Below are positions 54,263-63,742 of a stretch of 64,000 nucleotides of DNA, one piece after another (within the stretch, counting starts at the first letter, position 1; every line of letters begins with the position of its first letter). The position numbers and the translations under genes are program-made. This DNA comes from CALMZY01 sp052033915. Its GTDB lineage: Bacteria > Verrucomicrobiota > Kiritimatiellia > CAIQIC01 > JAGNIJ01. The notes beneath the pieces are model-generated. The model did no database searches and was not told the DNA's origin. It saw nothing but the letters and a program-made list of their open reading frames with translations. The stretch lies in assembly GCA_052033915.1 (NCBI GenBank), contig JBPOJF010000006.1:1-64000 (forward strand). The letters are read 5' to 3'.

Positions 54263-54898
54263 CTAGGACGAAGGTTTAAGCGCGGCTATACGAGCCATAA
54301 CCAAATCGCCGATACGCTCGTAGGAATCCCGATCTGATCCCAAGGCTTCAAACTCCGCCGGAGCAATCGGTTTTCCATAGAAGATGCGAATGCGGCACGG
54401 TTTGATCCGCGATGCTCCCTTCGGAAAAGCCTGAAACGAACCGTCCACGTAGGTCGGGACAACCGGGACTCCGGCCTTTGAAATCAGAAATCCTATGCCC
54501 CCTTTTGCTTTCTGGATCTCGCCGGTCGGGGAACGTGTTCCCTCGGGGAAAAGACAAAGAACCCGGCCGGATTTCAGCAGGCTGATTCCCTTTCGAAGGG
54601 CACCGACGTCGCCTTTTGTTCGATCCATCGGAAGCACACCGACGTTTGTCAGAAACCAGTTCGCCCAAGGCTTCATGAAAAGCGTGTCCCTGGCCATGAA
54701 ATGAACCGCACGATGCTTGATGCCTACCGCGACAGCGGGAGGATCGAGATAACTGACGTGATTGGGCGCGATGATACAGCCGCCTTCCGACGGCACGTTT
54801 TCAGCGTTGTGAATCTGAAAGCGATTCCAGACCCGAAGAGCCAGCCGAACGACGGCGCAGACCAACCGGTAGAAGAATGTCCTCTCGCCCCTCTTCAC
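54263..54898 (-). CDS. plsC: 1-acyl-sn-glycerol-3-phosphate acyltransferase
   Basis: Makes phosphatidic acid from lysophosphatidate at the inner membrane (211 aa). A hydrophobic N-terminal helix (LVCAVVRLALRVW) is followed by the catalytic NHVSYLDP (His47, Asp52), the substrate motif LFPEGTRS and the VVPTYVDGS region. It overlaps cmk by 4 bases (ATGA) and is the last gene of the long trpS-to-plsC operon. Confidence 0.94.
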   Translation of the reverse strand: MKRGERTFFYRLVCAVVRLALRVWNRFQIHNAENVPSEGGCIIAPNHVSYLDPPAVAVGIKHRAVHFMARDTLFMKPWANWFLTNVGVLPMDRTKGDVGALRKGISLLKSGRVLCLFPEGTRSPTGEIQKAKGGIGFLISKAGVPVVPTYVDGSFQAFPKGASRIKPCRIRIFYGKPIAPAEFEALGSDRDSYERIGDLVMARIAALKPSS

Positions 54899-55581
54899 GA
54901 TCTGACTCCGGCCGACCTCACTTCCGCGACGACCTGCGCGACGACCTCGTCAATACTCATGGCCGTGGTGTTGACGACGCGAGCACCCAGCGCGATCTGC
55001 AGAGGCGCCGTCTTCCGTGTGCTGTCCTTACGGTCACGGCGCGTGAGGGAATCGCGAACCTCGTTCACATCCGTGAGACGTTCCATCCGGACAAGTTCCT
55101 CGAACCGGCGGCGGGCGCGCTCGTCCGGGTCGGCATCCAGATAGAACTTGAACGGAGTGGTCGGGAAAACCACCGTGCCGATATCCCGGCCCTCCATCAC
55201 GATGTTCCCGAATCGAACCATCCCGCGCAGATGTTCCACCATGAACGTCCGGACTTCGGGAACGGCGGCAATGTCGCTCACGCTTTCCCGGACGGGCTCC
55301 GAACGGAGCTGCAATCCGGGCTCCTCGCCGTCGATCATGAAAAGCACGACCTTGTTCTCCACGAAGAACTCCAGCTTCATCCGGCTCATCAGTTCGATGA
55401 CGAGTTCGGGCTTCCGGACATCCACGCCCTCGCGAATGCACTTCCACGTCATGCCGCGATACAGCGATCCCGAATCCACGTACGTGAACCTGAGTTCAAC
55501 GGCCGCCCGCCTGGACACCGTCGATTTGCCGGAAGCGGAAGGGCCGTCAATCGCCACTACAATGATCGGCTCACTCGACAT
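54895..55581 (-). CDS. cmk: Cytidylate kinase
   Basis: Phosphorylates CMP and dCMP with ATP (228 aa). The P-loop GPSASGKST is at 13-21, followed by YVDSGSLYRGMTW with the nucleotide-binding Asp and Arg, EGRDIGTVVFP, the LID-region RRDRKDSTRKTAPL and VVNTT near the C-terminus. Its start overlaps the aroA end by 11 bases. The aroA-cmk pairing is common in bacteria, as is cmk beside plsC. Confidence 0.96.
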   Translation of the reverse strand: MSSEPIIVVAIDGPSASGKSTVSRRAAVELRFTYVDSGSLYRGMTWKCIREGVDVRKPELVIELMSRMKLEFFVENKVVLFMIDGEEPGLQLRSEPVRESVSDIAAVPEVRTFMVEHLRGMVRFGNIVMEGRDIGTVVFPTTPFKFYLDADPDERARRRFEELVRMERLTDVNEVRDSLTRRDRKDSTRKTAPLQIALGARVVNTTAMSIDEVVAQVVAEVRSAGVRS

Positions 55582-56896
55582 GGGCGCCTAACTTTTTGAG
55601 ATCATCCCAGAAAGAGGGATACGATGTGTCAATACACGCAATGTTGTTCACGCAAACGGGGTCATTTCCGTACAGCGCCAGCACGGCCATGGACATGGCA
55701 ACCCGGTGATCTCCGAAGCTCTGTACCGCGGAAGAAGCCTTGAGTTCTGCGGGCCCCGTAATTTCCATTCCATCGTCCAGTTCGATCACGTCAACACCCA
55801 TCGCGCGAAGATTCGTCACCATGCACGAAATACGGTCCGACTCCTTGACGCGCAACTCGCGGGCGTCGCTGATGACCGTCTTCCCGTGCGCCAACGCGCC
55901 GGCCACCGCGACAAGAGGCAGTTCGTCGATCAGCCTCGGAATCTCAGCCCCCCCCACCTTCGTCCCCTTCAGCTCCCCCCCCGTGATCGTCACATCCCCG
56001 TACGGCTCCGCTTCGCCCGCCGCGCTTTTGACCGCCACTTTCACGCGGGCGCCCATGCGTTTCAGCACACCCAGAAGCGCGGTGCGATTGGAGTTCAGGC
56101 CGACGTTTTTCACAGTAACCGTCGAGCCCTCGCGCGCAGCCACCGCCACCAGGGCATAGGCCGCCGAAGAGAAATCGCCGGGGATATACCATTCGCGAGC
56201 CTTGAAAGACGGCCCCTTCGGTCCGCACCCCTCCATATGGATAGTCAGCCCATCGATCTCGATCGGCACACCCATGGTCTGGAGAAGCCGTTCCGTATGA
56301 TCGCGCGTGGGCATGGTTTCGATGACCGTGGTTCTTCCCTTCGCAAACAGGGTCGCCAGCAGGATGCAGGACTTCACCTGCGCCGATGCCACCGGGACCG
56401 AGTATTCGATGCCCTTCAAGTTGCCGCCCTGAATCCTGATCGGCGCACAGTTGTTCTCCCCCAGAAGCTCCACTTTCGCACCCATCAGTTCCAGCGGTTC
56501 CCGGATCCGGCTCATGGGCCGCGAACACAGAGAGGCATCGCCCGTAAGTTTCGCCGTGATCGGAAGCCCCGCGATCAGACCGGCCAGAAGCCGCATCCCG
56601 GTCCCGGAGTTGCCCAGATCGAGCGGGGCGACCGGCTCCAGTATTTTCCCGCCGGTCCCCTGAATAGTGAGTTCGCCGTCTTCCAAATAGAAAACACGCG
56701 CGCCCAGCGCTTCCATGGCGTGCAGGGTGTTCACGCAATCCTCGGACTGCAGGAAATGCTTCACGGTGGAAGAACCCGACGCCAAGGCGGAAAGCATGGC
56801 CACACGGTGCGAAATGCTCTTATCGCCCTGAACTTCAAGAGTGCCGCCTACGGTCTTGGCGGGATATATCATGGAGCACTGAGGTGTCTGTGTCAT
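55571..56896 (-). CDS. aroA: 3-phosphoshikimate 1-carboxyvinyltransferase (EPSP synthase)
   Basis: Sixth step of the shikimate pathway, phosphoenolpyruvate transfer to shikimate-3-phosphate (441 aa). Two inverse alpha/beta domains contain the shikimate-phosphate-binding GDKSISHR (Lys26, Ser27, Arg31), the PEP loop LGNSGTGMRL, and RVKESDRI with IDTSYPSFWDDL near the C-terminus. The loop resembles class II-type enzymes more than the E. coli GNAGTAMRP; resistance properties cannot be inferred. Start overlaps tyrA by 4 bases. Confidence 0.95.
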   Translation of the reverse strand: MTQTPQCSMIYPAKTVGGTLEVQGDKSISHRVAMLSALASGSSTVKHFLQSEDCVNTLHAMEALGARVFYLEDGELTIQGTGGKILEPVAPLDLGNSGTGMRLLAGLIAGLPITAKLTGDASLCSRPMSRIREPLELMGAKVELLGENNCAPIRIQGGNLKGIEYSVPVASAQVKSCILLATLFAKGRTTVIETMPTRDHTERLLQTMGVPIEIDGLTIHMEGCGPKGPSFKAREWYIPGDFSSAAYALVAVAAREGSTVTVKNVGLNSNRTALLGVLKRMGARVKVAVKSAAGEAEPYGDVTITGGELKGTKVGGAEIPRLIDELPLVAVAGALAHGKTVISDARELRVKESDRISCMVTNLRAMGVDVIELDDGMEITGPAELKASSAVQSFGDHRVAMSMAVLALYGNDPVCVNNIACIDTSYPSFWDDLKKLGAHVE

Positions 56897-57783
56897 AAAT
56901 CGCCTCTCCCCTGATCATCAAGTTTGCCCTGCATCAATTGCTTCCGTTTCAACCGCCCGTTCTCCAGGAACCTCAACAGCGGGTCCGAATCGCCTTTTTC
57001 GACCATGGCCATCACGCGCTCAAGCGCCGCCTTGAACTCGCGCAGTTCGCCCAGCAGACATTCCCGGTTGCTTTGAATAATATCATGCCACACTTCCGGC
57101 GACCCTTCCGCAATCCTCGTCGCATCGCGAAAACCCTGCCCACAACACTTGCCGATCCGTTCCAGGTCACCGACCCGCCCCACTGTCCCCGACAGGAGCG
57201 CGGCCACGACATGCGGCAAATGGCTCGTTCGGGCGGCAATACGGTCATGCTCCTCAGGGTTCATCCTATGGACAGTCGCCCCGATATTCTCCCAGAATCG
57301 CGTGAGATTTTCAACGGCCGGGCCGTCCTCCCCAGCCAATGTCGTGATGACCACCACGGCCTGTTCGTACAAATCCGCGCGTGCGGCATCGAGCCCCTGT
57401 TGCTCGGAACCCGCCAGGGGATGGCTCCCGACGAACACCGCGCCGGTTCCCTGCAGAAGCGGCACGATCTCCGCGGCCAGACACGCCTTCGTGCTTCCGA
57501 CATCCGTCACGAGACAACCGGGCTTCAGCGCGCCTCTGCACTTCGCCACCAAGTCCGGAATCGCCAGGATGGGCACGCAGAGGACAACCCCATCCGCGTC
57601 CTGAACAGCCTTCGCCGGGTCGTCAAAGACCCGGTCGGCGACCTTCAACTTCAGCGCGAGTTCTCGTGTTTCAGGCCGCCGCGCATAGCCGTGAACCGTG
57701 ACGGGGCCGGATTTTCCCCGTTTGAGCGCGAGCCCGAGAGATCCACCCATCAATCCCAGTCCCAGTATGGCAACCCGGTTCAT
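56893..57783 (-). CDS. tyrA: Prephenate dehydrogenase
   Basis: Tyrosine branch, oxidative decarboxylation of prephenate (296 aa). The N-terminal Rossmann motif GLGLMGGSLGLAL is followed by VGSHPLAGSEQQG, which contains the conserved histidine and Ser/Gly region, and then an all-helical dimerisation domain. There is no ACT domain, so feedback through a C-terminal sensor is not evident. It overlaps aroA by 4 bases and starts 7 bases after aroF. Confidence 0.94.
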   Translation of the reverse strand: MNRVAILGLGLMGGSLGLALKRGKSGPVTVHGYARRPETRELALKLKVADRVFDDPAKAVQDADGVVLCVPILAIPDLVAKCRGALKPGCLVTDVGSTKACLAAEIVPLLQGTGAVFVGSHPLAGSEQQGLDAARADLYEQAVVVITTLAGEDGPAVENLTRFWENIGATVHRMNPEEHDRIAARTSHLPHVVAALLSGTVGRVGDLERIGKCCGQGFRDATRIAEGSPEVWHDIIQSNRECLLGELREFKAALERVMAMVEKGDSDPLLRFLENGRLKRKQLMQGKLDDQGRGDL

Positions 57784-57790
57784 TGGATGC

Positions 57791-58825
57791 TTATATCGAA
57801 CGGCCGATCGCCTTGGCGATCAGATCGAGGTCTTTCATCATGGCCGAAAACGTCTTGGGCAACAAGGCCTGACCGCCGTCGGAAAGCGCGGATTCGGGTT
57901 TCGGATGCACTTCCACCATCAATCCATCGGCCCCGGCCGCCAGCGCGGCTTTCGCCATCGGCGCCACGAGATCCGAACGCCCTGTCCCGTGGCTCGGGTC
58001 CACCATGACCGGCAGATGGCTCTCCCGCTTGAGCACCGGCACGGCGCTGATATCCAGCGTGTTCCGCGTGGCGCGCTCGAACGTCCGTATGCCGCGTTCA
58101 CAGAGAACGACCTGCGAGTTGCCCTCACTCAAAACATATTCCGCGCTCATCAGCAGTTCCTCGATCGTGCCGGATATGCCGCGCTTGATCAGGACCGGCT
58201 TGTTGTAGCGGCCGACGGCGCGCAGCAGATTGAAGTTCTGCGTGTTGCGCGCGCCGATCTGCAAAACGTCCGCCACCTCGGCAACCAGTTCCACGTCCCG
58301 CGTGTCCATGACCTCCGTGACAATCGGAATCCCGACTTTCTCGCGGACCTCGGCCAGGTAGCGTAATCCCTCCACCCCAAGCCCTTGGAACGCGTACGGC
58401 GAAGTCCGCGGTTTGAAGGCGCCCGCGCGCAGAAGCCGGGCTCCCGCCTGCTTGATGAAAGCCGCCTGCTCGAAAAGCATGTCGCGGGTTTCAACCGAAC
58501 ACGGGCCCGCCACCACGACCACCTCCGACCCGCCGATGACCACCGGCTTTTCGCCCGCCTTCACCGCGGGCAGCGTGATGCGCGTCCGCTCGGAGTGAAA
58601 CTCCGTGCTGGCCAGCTTGTACGGTTTCAGCACGGACATCACGGAATCGACGCCGGGGAAAACCTCCAGCGGTTTGGAACGGATGGTCCGTTCGTCACCG
58701 ATCACGCCGATAATGGACCGCTCCGAACCGCAGCTCAGATTCGGCGTCAGCCCCCACTCGCGGATGCTGTTCAGAATATGCTGGATCTGTTGTTCGGTGG
58801 CTTCTCTTTTCAGTACAATGATCAT
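57791..58825 (-). CDS. aroF: 3-deoxy-7-phosphoheptulonate synthase
   Basis: First enzyme of the aromatic pathway, condensing phosphoenolpyruvate with erythrose 4-phosphate (344 aa). An N-terminal ferredoxin-like regulatory domain (residues 1-70) precedes the TIM barrel with [35 protein letters not shown] and [12 protein letters not shown], the pattern of the Thermotoga-type class I enzyme. The N-terminal domain in that group mediates feedback inhibition by Phe/Tyr. It overlaps hisC by 4 bases. Confidence 0.95.
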   Translation of the reverse strand: MIIVLKREATEQQIQHILNSIREWGLTPNLSCGSERSIIGVIGDERTIRSKPLEVFPGVDSVMSVLKPYKLASTEFHSERTRITLPAVKAGEKPVVIGGSEVVVVAGPCSVETRDMLFEQAAFIKQAGARLLRAGAFKPRTSPYAFQGLGVEGLRYLAEVREKVGIPIVTEVMDTRDVELVAEVADVLQIGARNTQNFNLLRAVGRYNKPVLIKRGISGTIEELLMSAEYVLSEGNSQVVLCERGIRTFERATRNTLDISAVPVLKRESHLPVMVDPSHGTGRSDLVAPMAKAALAAGADGLMVEVHPKPESALSDGGQALLPKTFSAMMKDLDLIAKAIGRSI

Positions 58826-59931
58826 GCTTTCTCGCTCCCCTTCAAAACGTCGCCCAGAGCGTGGATAAATTGCTCGTTTTCGCGCTTCAACCCGACGGTC
58901 ACGCGCACGTACTCGGGCAGGCCATAGCCATCCATCGGCCGCACAATGACTTTCCGGCGCTGAAGCTCCTGGAAAACGCGGCGCCCGCGGCCCACCTTCA
59001 CGAGGATGAAGTTCGTGACGGAAGGCACATATGAGAGCCCCATCTTCTCGAAACTGCCGCTCAGGTACTCCAGCCCCTCCGCAACCATTTTCCGGGTTCG
59101 CTCGACGAACTCGTCGTCGTCCAGCGCCGCCAGGGCCGCGATCTGGCCCATGGCGTTGACGTTGAACGGCTGCCGCACCCGTTGCAGCAAATCAATCCCC
59201 TCCTTCGGCGCAACCGCATACCCGACGCGCAGCCCCCCCAGCCCGTAGGTCTTCGAGAACGTCCGCAGCACGAACACACGCCGCCCCTGCCTCACGTATT
59301 TCAGCGTGTCCGGCTGCCTGTCCTCCGGAAGCAGCTCGATGTAGGCCTCGTCCAGGACCACCGTCACGTGCTCCGGAACCCTGGCCATGAACCCGTCCAG
59401 CGCCGCCTCGTCCACCATGGTCCCGGTCGGATTGTTCGGATTCGTGACGAACACGAGCCTGGTTTTCGGCGTGATCGCCTTGAGCATCCCCTCGAGATCG
59501 TGCGTGAACTTCTTCGACGGCACCGAGATCGTCTGCGCCTGGAAGAGCGACGCGATCAGCTTGTAGACCACAAACGCATCGCTCGACATGACGATGTTCG
59601 TGTCCGGCCCCAGGAAGGTATGGCCCAGGAATTCGATGATCTCGTTGCTCCCGTTGCCCACAAGCACCTCGTCCATGTGCGCCTTGAGCCGCTTCGCCAG
59701 CGCCTGGCGGAGGTAGAAGCACGCGCCGTCCGGGTAAATGTGCATCTTCTTCGAAGCCTTGTTCATCGCGGCCATCGCCTTCGGCGATGGGCCCAGAGAA
59801 TTCTCGTTCGATGCGATCTTGACGATCTCATCCACATCGTTGAATCCGAGTTCGCGCGCCACTTCCTCGATCGGCCGTCCGGCCTCGTAGGAGGCCAGCC
59901 CGTGGATCCATGAATTTGCCAAGTGTTTCAC
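58822..59931 (-). CDS. hisC: Histidinol-phosphate/aromatic aminotransferase
   Basis: Class I/II PLP aminotransferase, 369 aa, of the HisC family. Motifs include [29 protein letters not shown] and the PLP lysine in [15 protein letters not shown]. In an operon with pheA, aroF and tyrA and with no other his gene, it more likely transaminates phenylpyruvate, hydroxyphenylpyruvate or prephenate than imidazole-acetol phosphate. That is context inference, since HisC-family enzymes often do both. Confidence 0.9.
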   Translation of the reverse strand: MKHLANSWIHGLASYEAGRPIEEVARELGFNDVDEIVKIASNENSLGPSPKAMAAMNKASKKMHIYPDGACFYLRQALAKRLKAHMDEVLVGNGSNEIIEFLGHTFLGPDTNIVMSSDAFVVYKLIASLFQAQTISVPSKKFTHDLEGMLKAITPKTRLVFVTNPNNPTGTMVDEAALDGFMARVPEHVTVVLDEAYIELLPEDRQPDTLKYVRQGRRVFVLRTFSKTYGLGGLRVGYAVAPKEGIDLLQRVRQPFNVNAMGQIAALAALDDDEFVERTRKMVAEGLEYLSGSFEKMGLSYVPSVTNFILVKVGRGRRVFQELQRRKVIVRPMDGYGLPEYVRVTVGLKRENEQFIHALGDVLKGSEKA

Positions 59932-59977
59932 AATTCGCCCCGTTTCGTCATCGTCATCCTAATCGCACTCGCTCCTC

Positions 59978-61051
59978 CTACCCATCCGATTCGGCCGCCT
60001 TCGGATACGACCCCAGCACCGTCATCAGCGTGCAGTGCTCGGACAGATCGGCCAGCGATTTCTGAACGTGCTCGTCCTCCGAGTGCCCCTCGATATCCAC
60101 GAAAAAATAGTACTCCCAGGCCTTCGTCCTGCTCGGGCGGCTCTCGATCTTGCTCAGGTTGATGCTGTACGTTTTGAAGACGGACAGCGCGTCGTACAGA
60201 GCGCCGACCTTGTGCTTCACGGCAAAGAACACGGACGTCTTGTCGTTGCCGGTCGGCTTGCCGAACGCCTTGGCAATCACCAGGAAGCGCGTCGTATTGC
60301 CCCCCATGTCCTGCACATCCTTCTCGAGGATGTTGATGCCGTACAGTTCGGCCGCCAGCGTGCTCGCCAGCGCGCCGCAATCCGGCTCCCGGGACGCCAT
60401 TTCCGCGCCGCGGGCCGTGCTGGACACCGGGACCAGCGAAACGCCGGACATGTTCTCGTGCAGCCAGCGCCGGCACTGCCCGAAGACCTCGGGCTTGCTG
60501 TAAAGGCGCTGGATCTGCGCGCGCGGAACATTCGCCATCAGCGTGTGGGAAATCGGCAGATAGATCTCCGCGCAGATTTTCAGCGTCGTGCCGGTAAACT
60601 GGTCGTACGCGTGCGTCACCGCGCCGTCCGTGGAATTTTCGATCGGCACAACCCCGTAATCGGCGCGCTTGTTTTCCACCGCGTAAAACACGTCGCTGAT
60701 CGTTTCGCAATCCATGTACTGCACGCTTCCGCCGAATCGCAGGCGGGCGGCCTGGTGCGTGAACGTAGCGCGCGGGCCCAGGTACGCGATGACCACGTTG
60801 CGTTCGAGAGCCAGGGAGGCCGACATGATCTCGCGGTAAATGGACTTCACCGACTCCGCCTTCAGCGGCCCTTCGTTGAGATGGGCCACCCGCTCCAGGA
60901 CCTCCTTCTCGCGCGCCGGGACATAGACTTCCTCGCCCTGGCTGTGCTTGAGCTTGCCGATTTCGAGAACAACCTCCGTGCGCTGGTTCAGCAGACGGAT
61001 CAGGTCGGCGTCCAGCGCATCGATTTTCTTCCGCAACTCATCGAGACTCAT
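59978..61051 (-). CDS. pheA: Chorismate mutase/prephenate dehydratase
   Basis: Bifunctional P-protein for phenylalanine synthesis (357 aa). Residues 1-90 are an AroQ-type chorismate mutase (LRKKIDALDADLIRLLNQRTEV). Residues about 93-270 are the prephenate dehydratase (YLGPRATFTHQAA, VVPIENSTDGAV, GNTTRFLVIAK). Residues about 280-357 are an ACT domain with the phenylalanine-sensing IESRPSRTKAWEY motif, so feedback by phenylalanine is expected. It lies 6 bases after scpB. Confidence 0.96.
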   Translation of the reverse strand: MSLDELRKKIDALDADLIRLLNQRTEVVLEIGKLKHSQGEEVYVPAREKEVLERVAHLNEGPLKAESVKSIYREIMSASLALERNVVIAYLGPRATFTHQAARLRFGGSVQYMDCETISDVFYAVENKRADYGVVPIENSTDGAVTHAYDQFTGTTLKICAEIYLPISHTLMANVPRAQIQRLYSKPEVFGQCRRWLHENMSGVSLVPVSSTARGAEMASREPDCGALASTLAAELYGINILEKDVQDMGGNTTRFLVIAKAFGKPTGNDKTSVFFAVKHKVGALYDALSVFKTYSINLSKIESRPSRTKAWEYYFFVDIEGHSEDEHVQKSLADLSEHCTLMTVLGSYPKAAESDG

Positions 61052-61057
61052 GACGAT

Positions 61058-61864
61058 TCATTCCTCCCCTTCTTCATCGTCCTCGTCGTCGTCTTCTTCG
61101 TCTTCGTCCTCGTCCTCGTACTCGTCCTCAACTTCCTCTTCCGCATCCTCGACCGCGGTAGATTCGTCCTTCTCGGACTCTCCGGCCTCATCCCCGGCCG
61201 GTTCGCTCTCCGCCGCGCCCTCCCCGGCGGCTGTTTCCCCCTCGGGTGCCGGAGTTTCCTCGGCCGTCCTTTGAAGCTGGCCGTCCTCCAATCGCCGGAG
61301 TTCCTCGACACCGGGCAGGGCCATGAGGTTCTTGAGGCCGAAATGCTCCAGGAACTTCTGGGTCGTCCCGAACTGCCACGGCCGGCCCGGCAGTTCGCTG
61401 CGGCCCACGATCTTGATCAACTGCATCTCCAGCAGGTTGCGGACGATCTGGTCCACCTGGACACCGCGCACCGCCTCGATTTCCGACCGCAGGATCGGCT
61501 GGCGGTACGCGATGATGGCCAGCGTCTCCAGCGCCGGGCGCGAAAGCCGCGTGGGCTTCCCGCGCTCCAGCAGATGCCTCAGCCACGGCCCGCAGGACGC
61601 GTCGTTCTCGAAGCGGAACCCGTTCGCCACCTCCGCCACATACACCCCGATCCGCTTCTCGGCGAGGTCCGCGCGGAGTTGGTCGAGCGCGCCCTGGATA
61701 TCCTCTTCCGTGGCCGCGGCATAATCCTTCGTATTCCCGCCCCAGACTTCGGCCACCTGCTTGAGCACCCGGCAAATATCCGCGACACCCAACGGCTGCT
61801 TGGACACGAACAGCAAAGCGCCGACAATCTGTTTCAGTTCAGGAAGAACATTCACATCGCTCAT
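61058..61864 (-). CDS. scpB: Segregation and condensation protein B
   Basis: ScpB partner of the SMC-ScpAB condensin (268 aa). Two winged-helix domains cover residues 5-190 (ALLFVSKQPLGVADICRVL; LSRPALETLAIIAYRQPILRSEIEAVRG). The last 70 residues are an Ala/Pro/Glu linker followed by an almost continuous Asp/Glu stretch with Tyr. The family normally stops near 190-200, so this acidic tail is an addition. It starts 9 bases after scpA. Confidence 0.93.
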   Translation of the reverse strand: MSDVNVLPELKQIVGALLFVSKQPLGVADICRVLKQVAEVWGGNTKDYAAATEEDIQGALDQLRADLAEKRIGVYVAEVANGFRFENDASCGPWLRHLLERGKPTRLSRPALETLAIIAYRQPILRSEIEAVRGVQVDQIVRNLLEMQLIKIVGRSELPGRPWQFGTTQKFLEHFGLKNLMALPGVEELRRLEDGQLQRTAEETPAPEGETAAGEGAAESEPAGDEAGESEKDESTAVEDAEEEVEDEYEDEDEDEEDDDEDDEEGEE

Positions 61865-61873
61865 GGGAATTCC

Positions 61874-62605
61874 TCACGCCGCGGTCTTCACGATCAGGAT
61901 TTCGCCGAACGCCTTGTCCTGCTGAGCCACGATCTGCTTCAGCCGGATCATCTCCAGCACGGCCAAAAACGTGCAGACAATTTCATGCCGGGATCCGACG
62001 CTCACGAACAAGCTCTGAAACGGAATCCGGTCCCTGGATTGGATCATTTCCGAAATCATGTCGATCTTCTCGGCCACGGTGTACCGCTCCGCGAAGATCT
62101 CCTTGAGTTCCTCCGTCTGGACCTTCTTCAGCACATCGTTGAATGCGCTGATCAGGTCGAAAATACTCACGTCGCGCAGAGCCACATCGCCCGACGGCCC
62201 CAGCGTCGCGCCTTCGCTCCCGCGCCCGAACACGTCCGCCTGGCGCTCCTCGAGGCCCTCCAGGTGCATCGCCGCGTCCTTGAACTTCTTGTACTCCACC
62301 AACTGCCGCACGAGATCCCAGCGCGGATCCTCCTCCTCTTCCTCCTCCATCGCGGCCCGCTCCTCGACCGGCAGGAGCATGCGGCTCTTGATCATCATCA
62401 GCGTCGCCGCCATGACGATGAACTCGCCCGCGATGTTCAGGTCCAGCATGCGCATCAGGTCCATGTACTCCATGTACTGGGACGTGATGCGCACGATCGG
62501 GATATCGTAGATATCCAACTCCTCCTTCTTAATCAGATACAGGAGCAGATCGAGCGGACCCTCGAAAACCTCGATTTGAACTTTATATTCCTCTTGAGCC
62601 GCCAT
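61874..62605 (-). CDS. scpA: Segregation and condensation protein A
   Basis: ScpA kleisin of the SMC complex (243 aa). The start at 62605 (MAAQEEYKVQIEVFEGPLD) is taken because the upstream in-frame extension lacks similarity. The N-terminal family signature FEGPLDLLLYLIKKEELDIYDIPI is followed by a helical middle and a C-terminal winged-helix-like end. It joins the SMC heads with ScpB. It lies 58 bases downstream of trpS, and smc itself is not in the window. Confidence 0.94.
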   Translation of the reverse strand: MAAQEEYKVQIEVFEGPLDLLLYLIKKEELDIYDIPIVRITSQYMEYMDLMRMLDLNIAGEFIVMAATLMMIKSRMLLPVEERAAMEEEEEEDPRWDLVRQLVEYKKFKDAAMHLEGLEERQADVFGRGSEGATLGPSGDVALRDVSIFDLISAFNDVLKKVQTEELKEIFAERYTVAEKIDMISEMIQSRDRIPFQSLFVSVGSRHEIVCTFLAVLEMIRLKQIVAQQDKAFGEILIVKTAA

Positions 62606-62663
62606 ATTGAAACCGGACTGTGGGAGGGATGAAGCGCTGGAATCCCCGCGCTCCATCGCTCCA

Positions 62664-63626
62664 TTACTCCAATCCTACCGCCTGTCTCGCCTTCTTGAGC
62701 GTGGCCGCCGCCTCCGCCCGTGCGCGATCGGCGCCCCGGCGCAGGACAGAATGGACGTAATCCATGTTCTTCTGAAGTTCCTCGCGCTTCTTCCGGAGCG
62801 GCGTAAAATGCGCCTCGAACTTCTCGAACAGCGCCTTCTTGACCTCTCCATACCCCAGCCCGCCCTCGCGGTACCGCGCCGCCATCGCCTCGCGCTCCGC
62901 ATCGGTCGCGAACAGGCGGTACAACGCGAACACATTGCACTCGTCGGGATTCTTCCTGTCCGCCACGCTCTTGCTGTCCGTGACGATCTTCATGATGTTG
63001 GCCCGGGCCTGTTTCAGATCCCCGAAGATCTCCACCGTGTTGTTGTACGATTTCGACATCTTCTGCCCGTCCACGCCCGGCACCACCGCCACCTCTTCGC
63101 GAATCAACGGCTCCGGGATCGTGAACACCTCCCCGTAGATATTGTTGAACTTGATCGCGATATCGCGCGTGACCTCCACATGCTGCTTCTGGTCCCGGCC
63201 GACGGGGACCACGCTGGAGTTCATGATCAGGATATCCGCCGCCATCAGCACCGGATACGCAAACAAACCGTGCGTCGCCGGCAGGCCCTTGGCCACCTTG
63301 TCCTTGTAGGAATGGCACCGCTCCAGCAGGCCCATCGGAGTCACGACCGACAGCAGCCAGGTCAGTTCGGTGACCTCGGGGATGTCGCTCTGGCGGTAAA
63401 AAAGGGTCTTTTCCGTGTCCAACCCCGCCGCCAGAAAATCCAGGGCCACATCGATGCTCCCCTGCCGCAACACCGCGGCATCCGTCACGGAAGTCAGCGC
63501 GTGGTAGTCGGCAATAAAAAGGTATGTCTGCCCCTGTTTTTGAAGCTCCAGCGCGGGCTTCATCATGCCGAAATAATTGCCGAGGTGCAGTTTGCCCGAC
63601 GGCTGTATGCCTGAAAGTATTCTCAT
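62664..63626 (-). CDS. trpS: Tryptophanyl-tRNA synthetase
   Basis: Class I aminoacyl-tRNA synthetase for tryptophan (320 aa). The start at 63626 follows AAGGA. The HIGH-type motif is PSGKLHLGNYFG (9-20), the KMSKS loop appears as GQKMSKSYNNT, and DILIMNSSVVPVGRDQKQHVE is family-typical. It is the first gene of the trpS-scpA-scpB-pheA-hisC-aroF-tyrA-aroA-cmk-plsC minus-strand run. Confidence 0.95.
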   Translation of the reverse strand: MRILSGIQPSGKLHLGNYFGMMKPALELQKQGQTYLFIADYHALTSVTDAAVLRQGSIDVALDFLAAGLDTEKTLFYRQSDIPEVTELTWLLSVVTPMGLLERCHSYKDKVAKGLPATHGLFAYPVLMAADILIMNSSVVPVGRDQKQHVEVTRDIAIKFNNIYGEVFTIPEPLIREEVAVVPGVDGQKMSKSYNNTVEIFGDLKQARANIMKIVTDSKSVADRKNPDECNVFALYRLFATDAEREAMAARYREGGLGYGEVKKALFEKFEAHFTPLRKKREELQKNMDYVHSVLRRGADRARAEAAATLKKARQAVGLE

Positions 63627-63742
63627 TTCCGATCCTTCAACTGAATGAACGTGGAGGCACACGGTAGCGAAAGAGAGTCCATCCATCAAAACAAAAAACG
63701 GCCGGCTTGTGCCTCGTCGCGCAACCCGTTACTCTGCCGCGC

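Noticed and set aside
61070..61170. Trinucleotide-rich low-complexity tract as a possible simple repeat
   Set aside because: It is the coding sequence of the acidic ScpB tail and stays in frame.
60035..62632. 865-aa plus-strand open frame over pheA-scpB-scpA
   Set aside because: Antisense shadow. The minus-strand frames match well-known families throughout.
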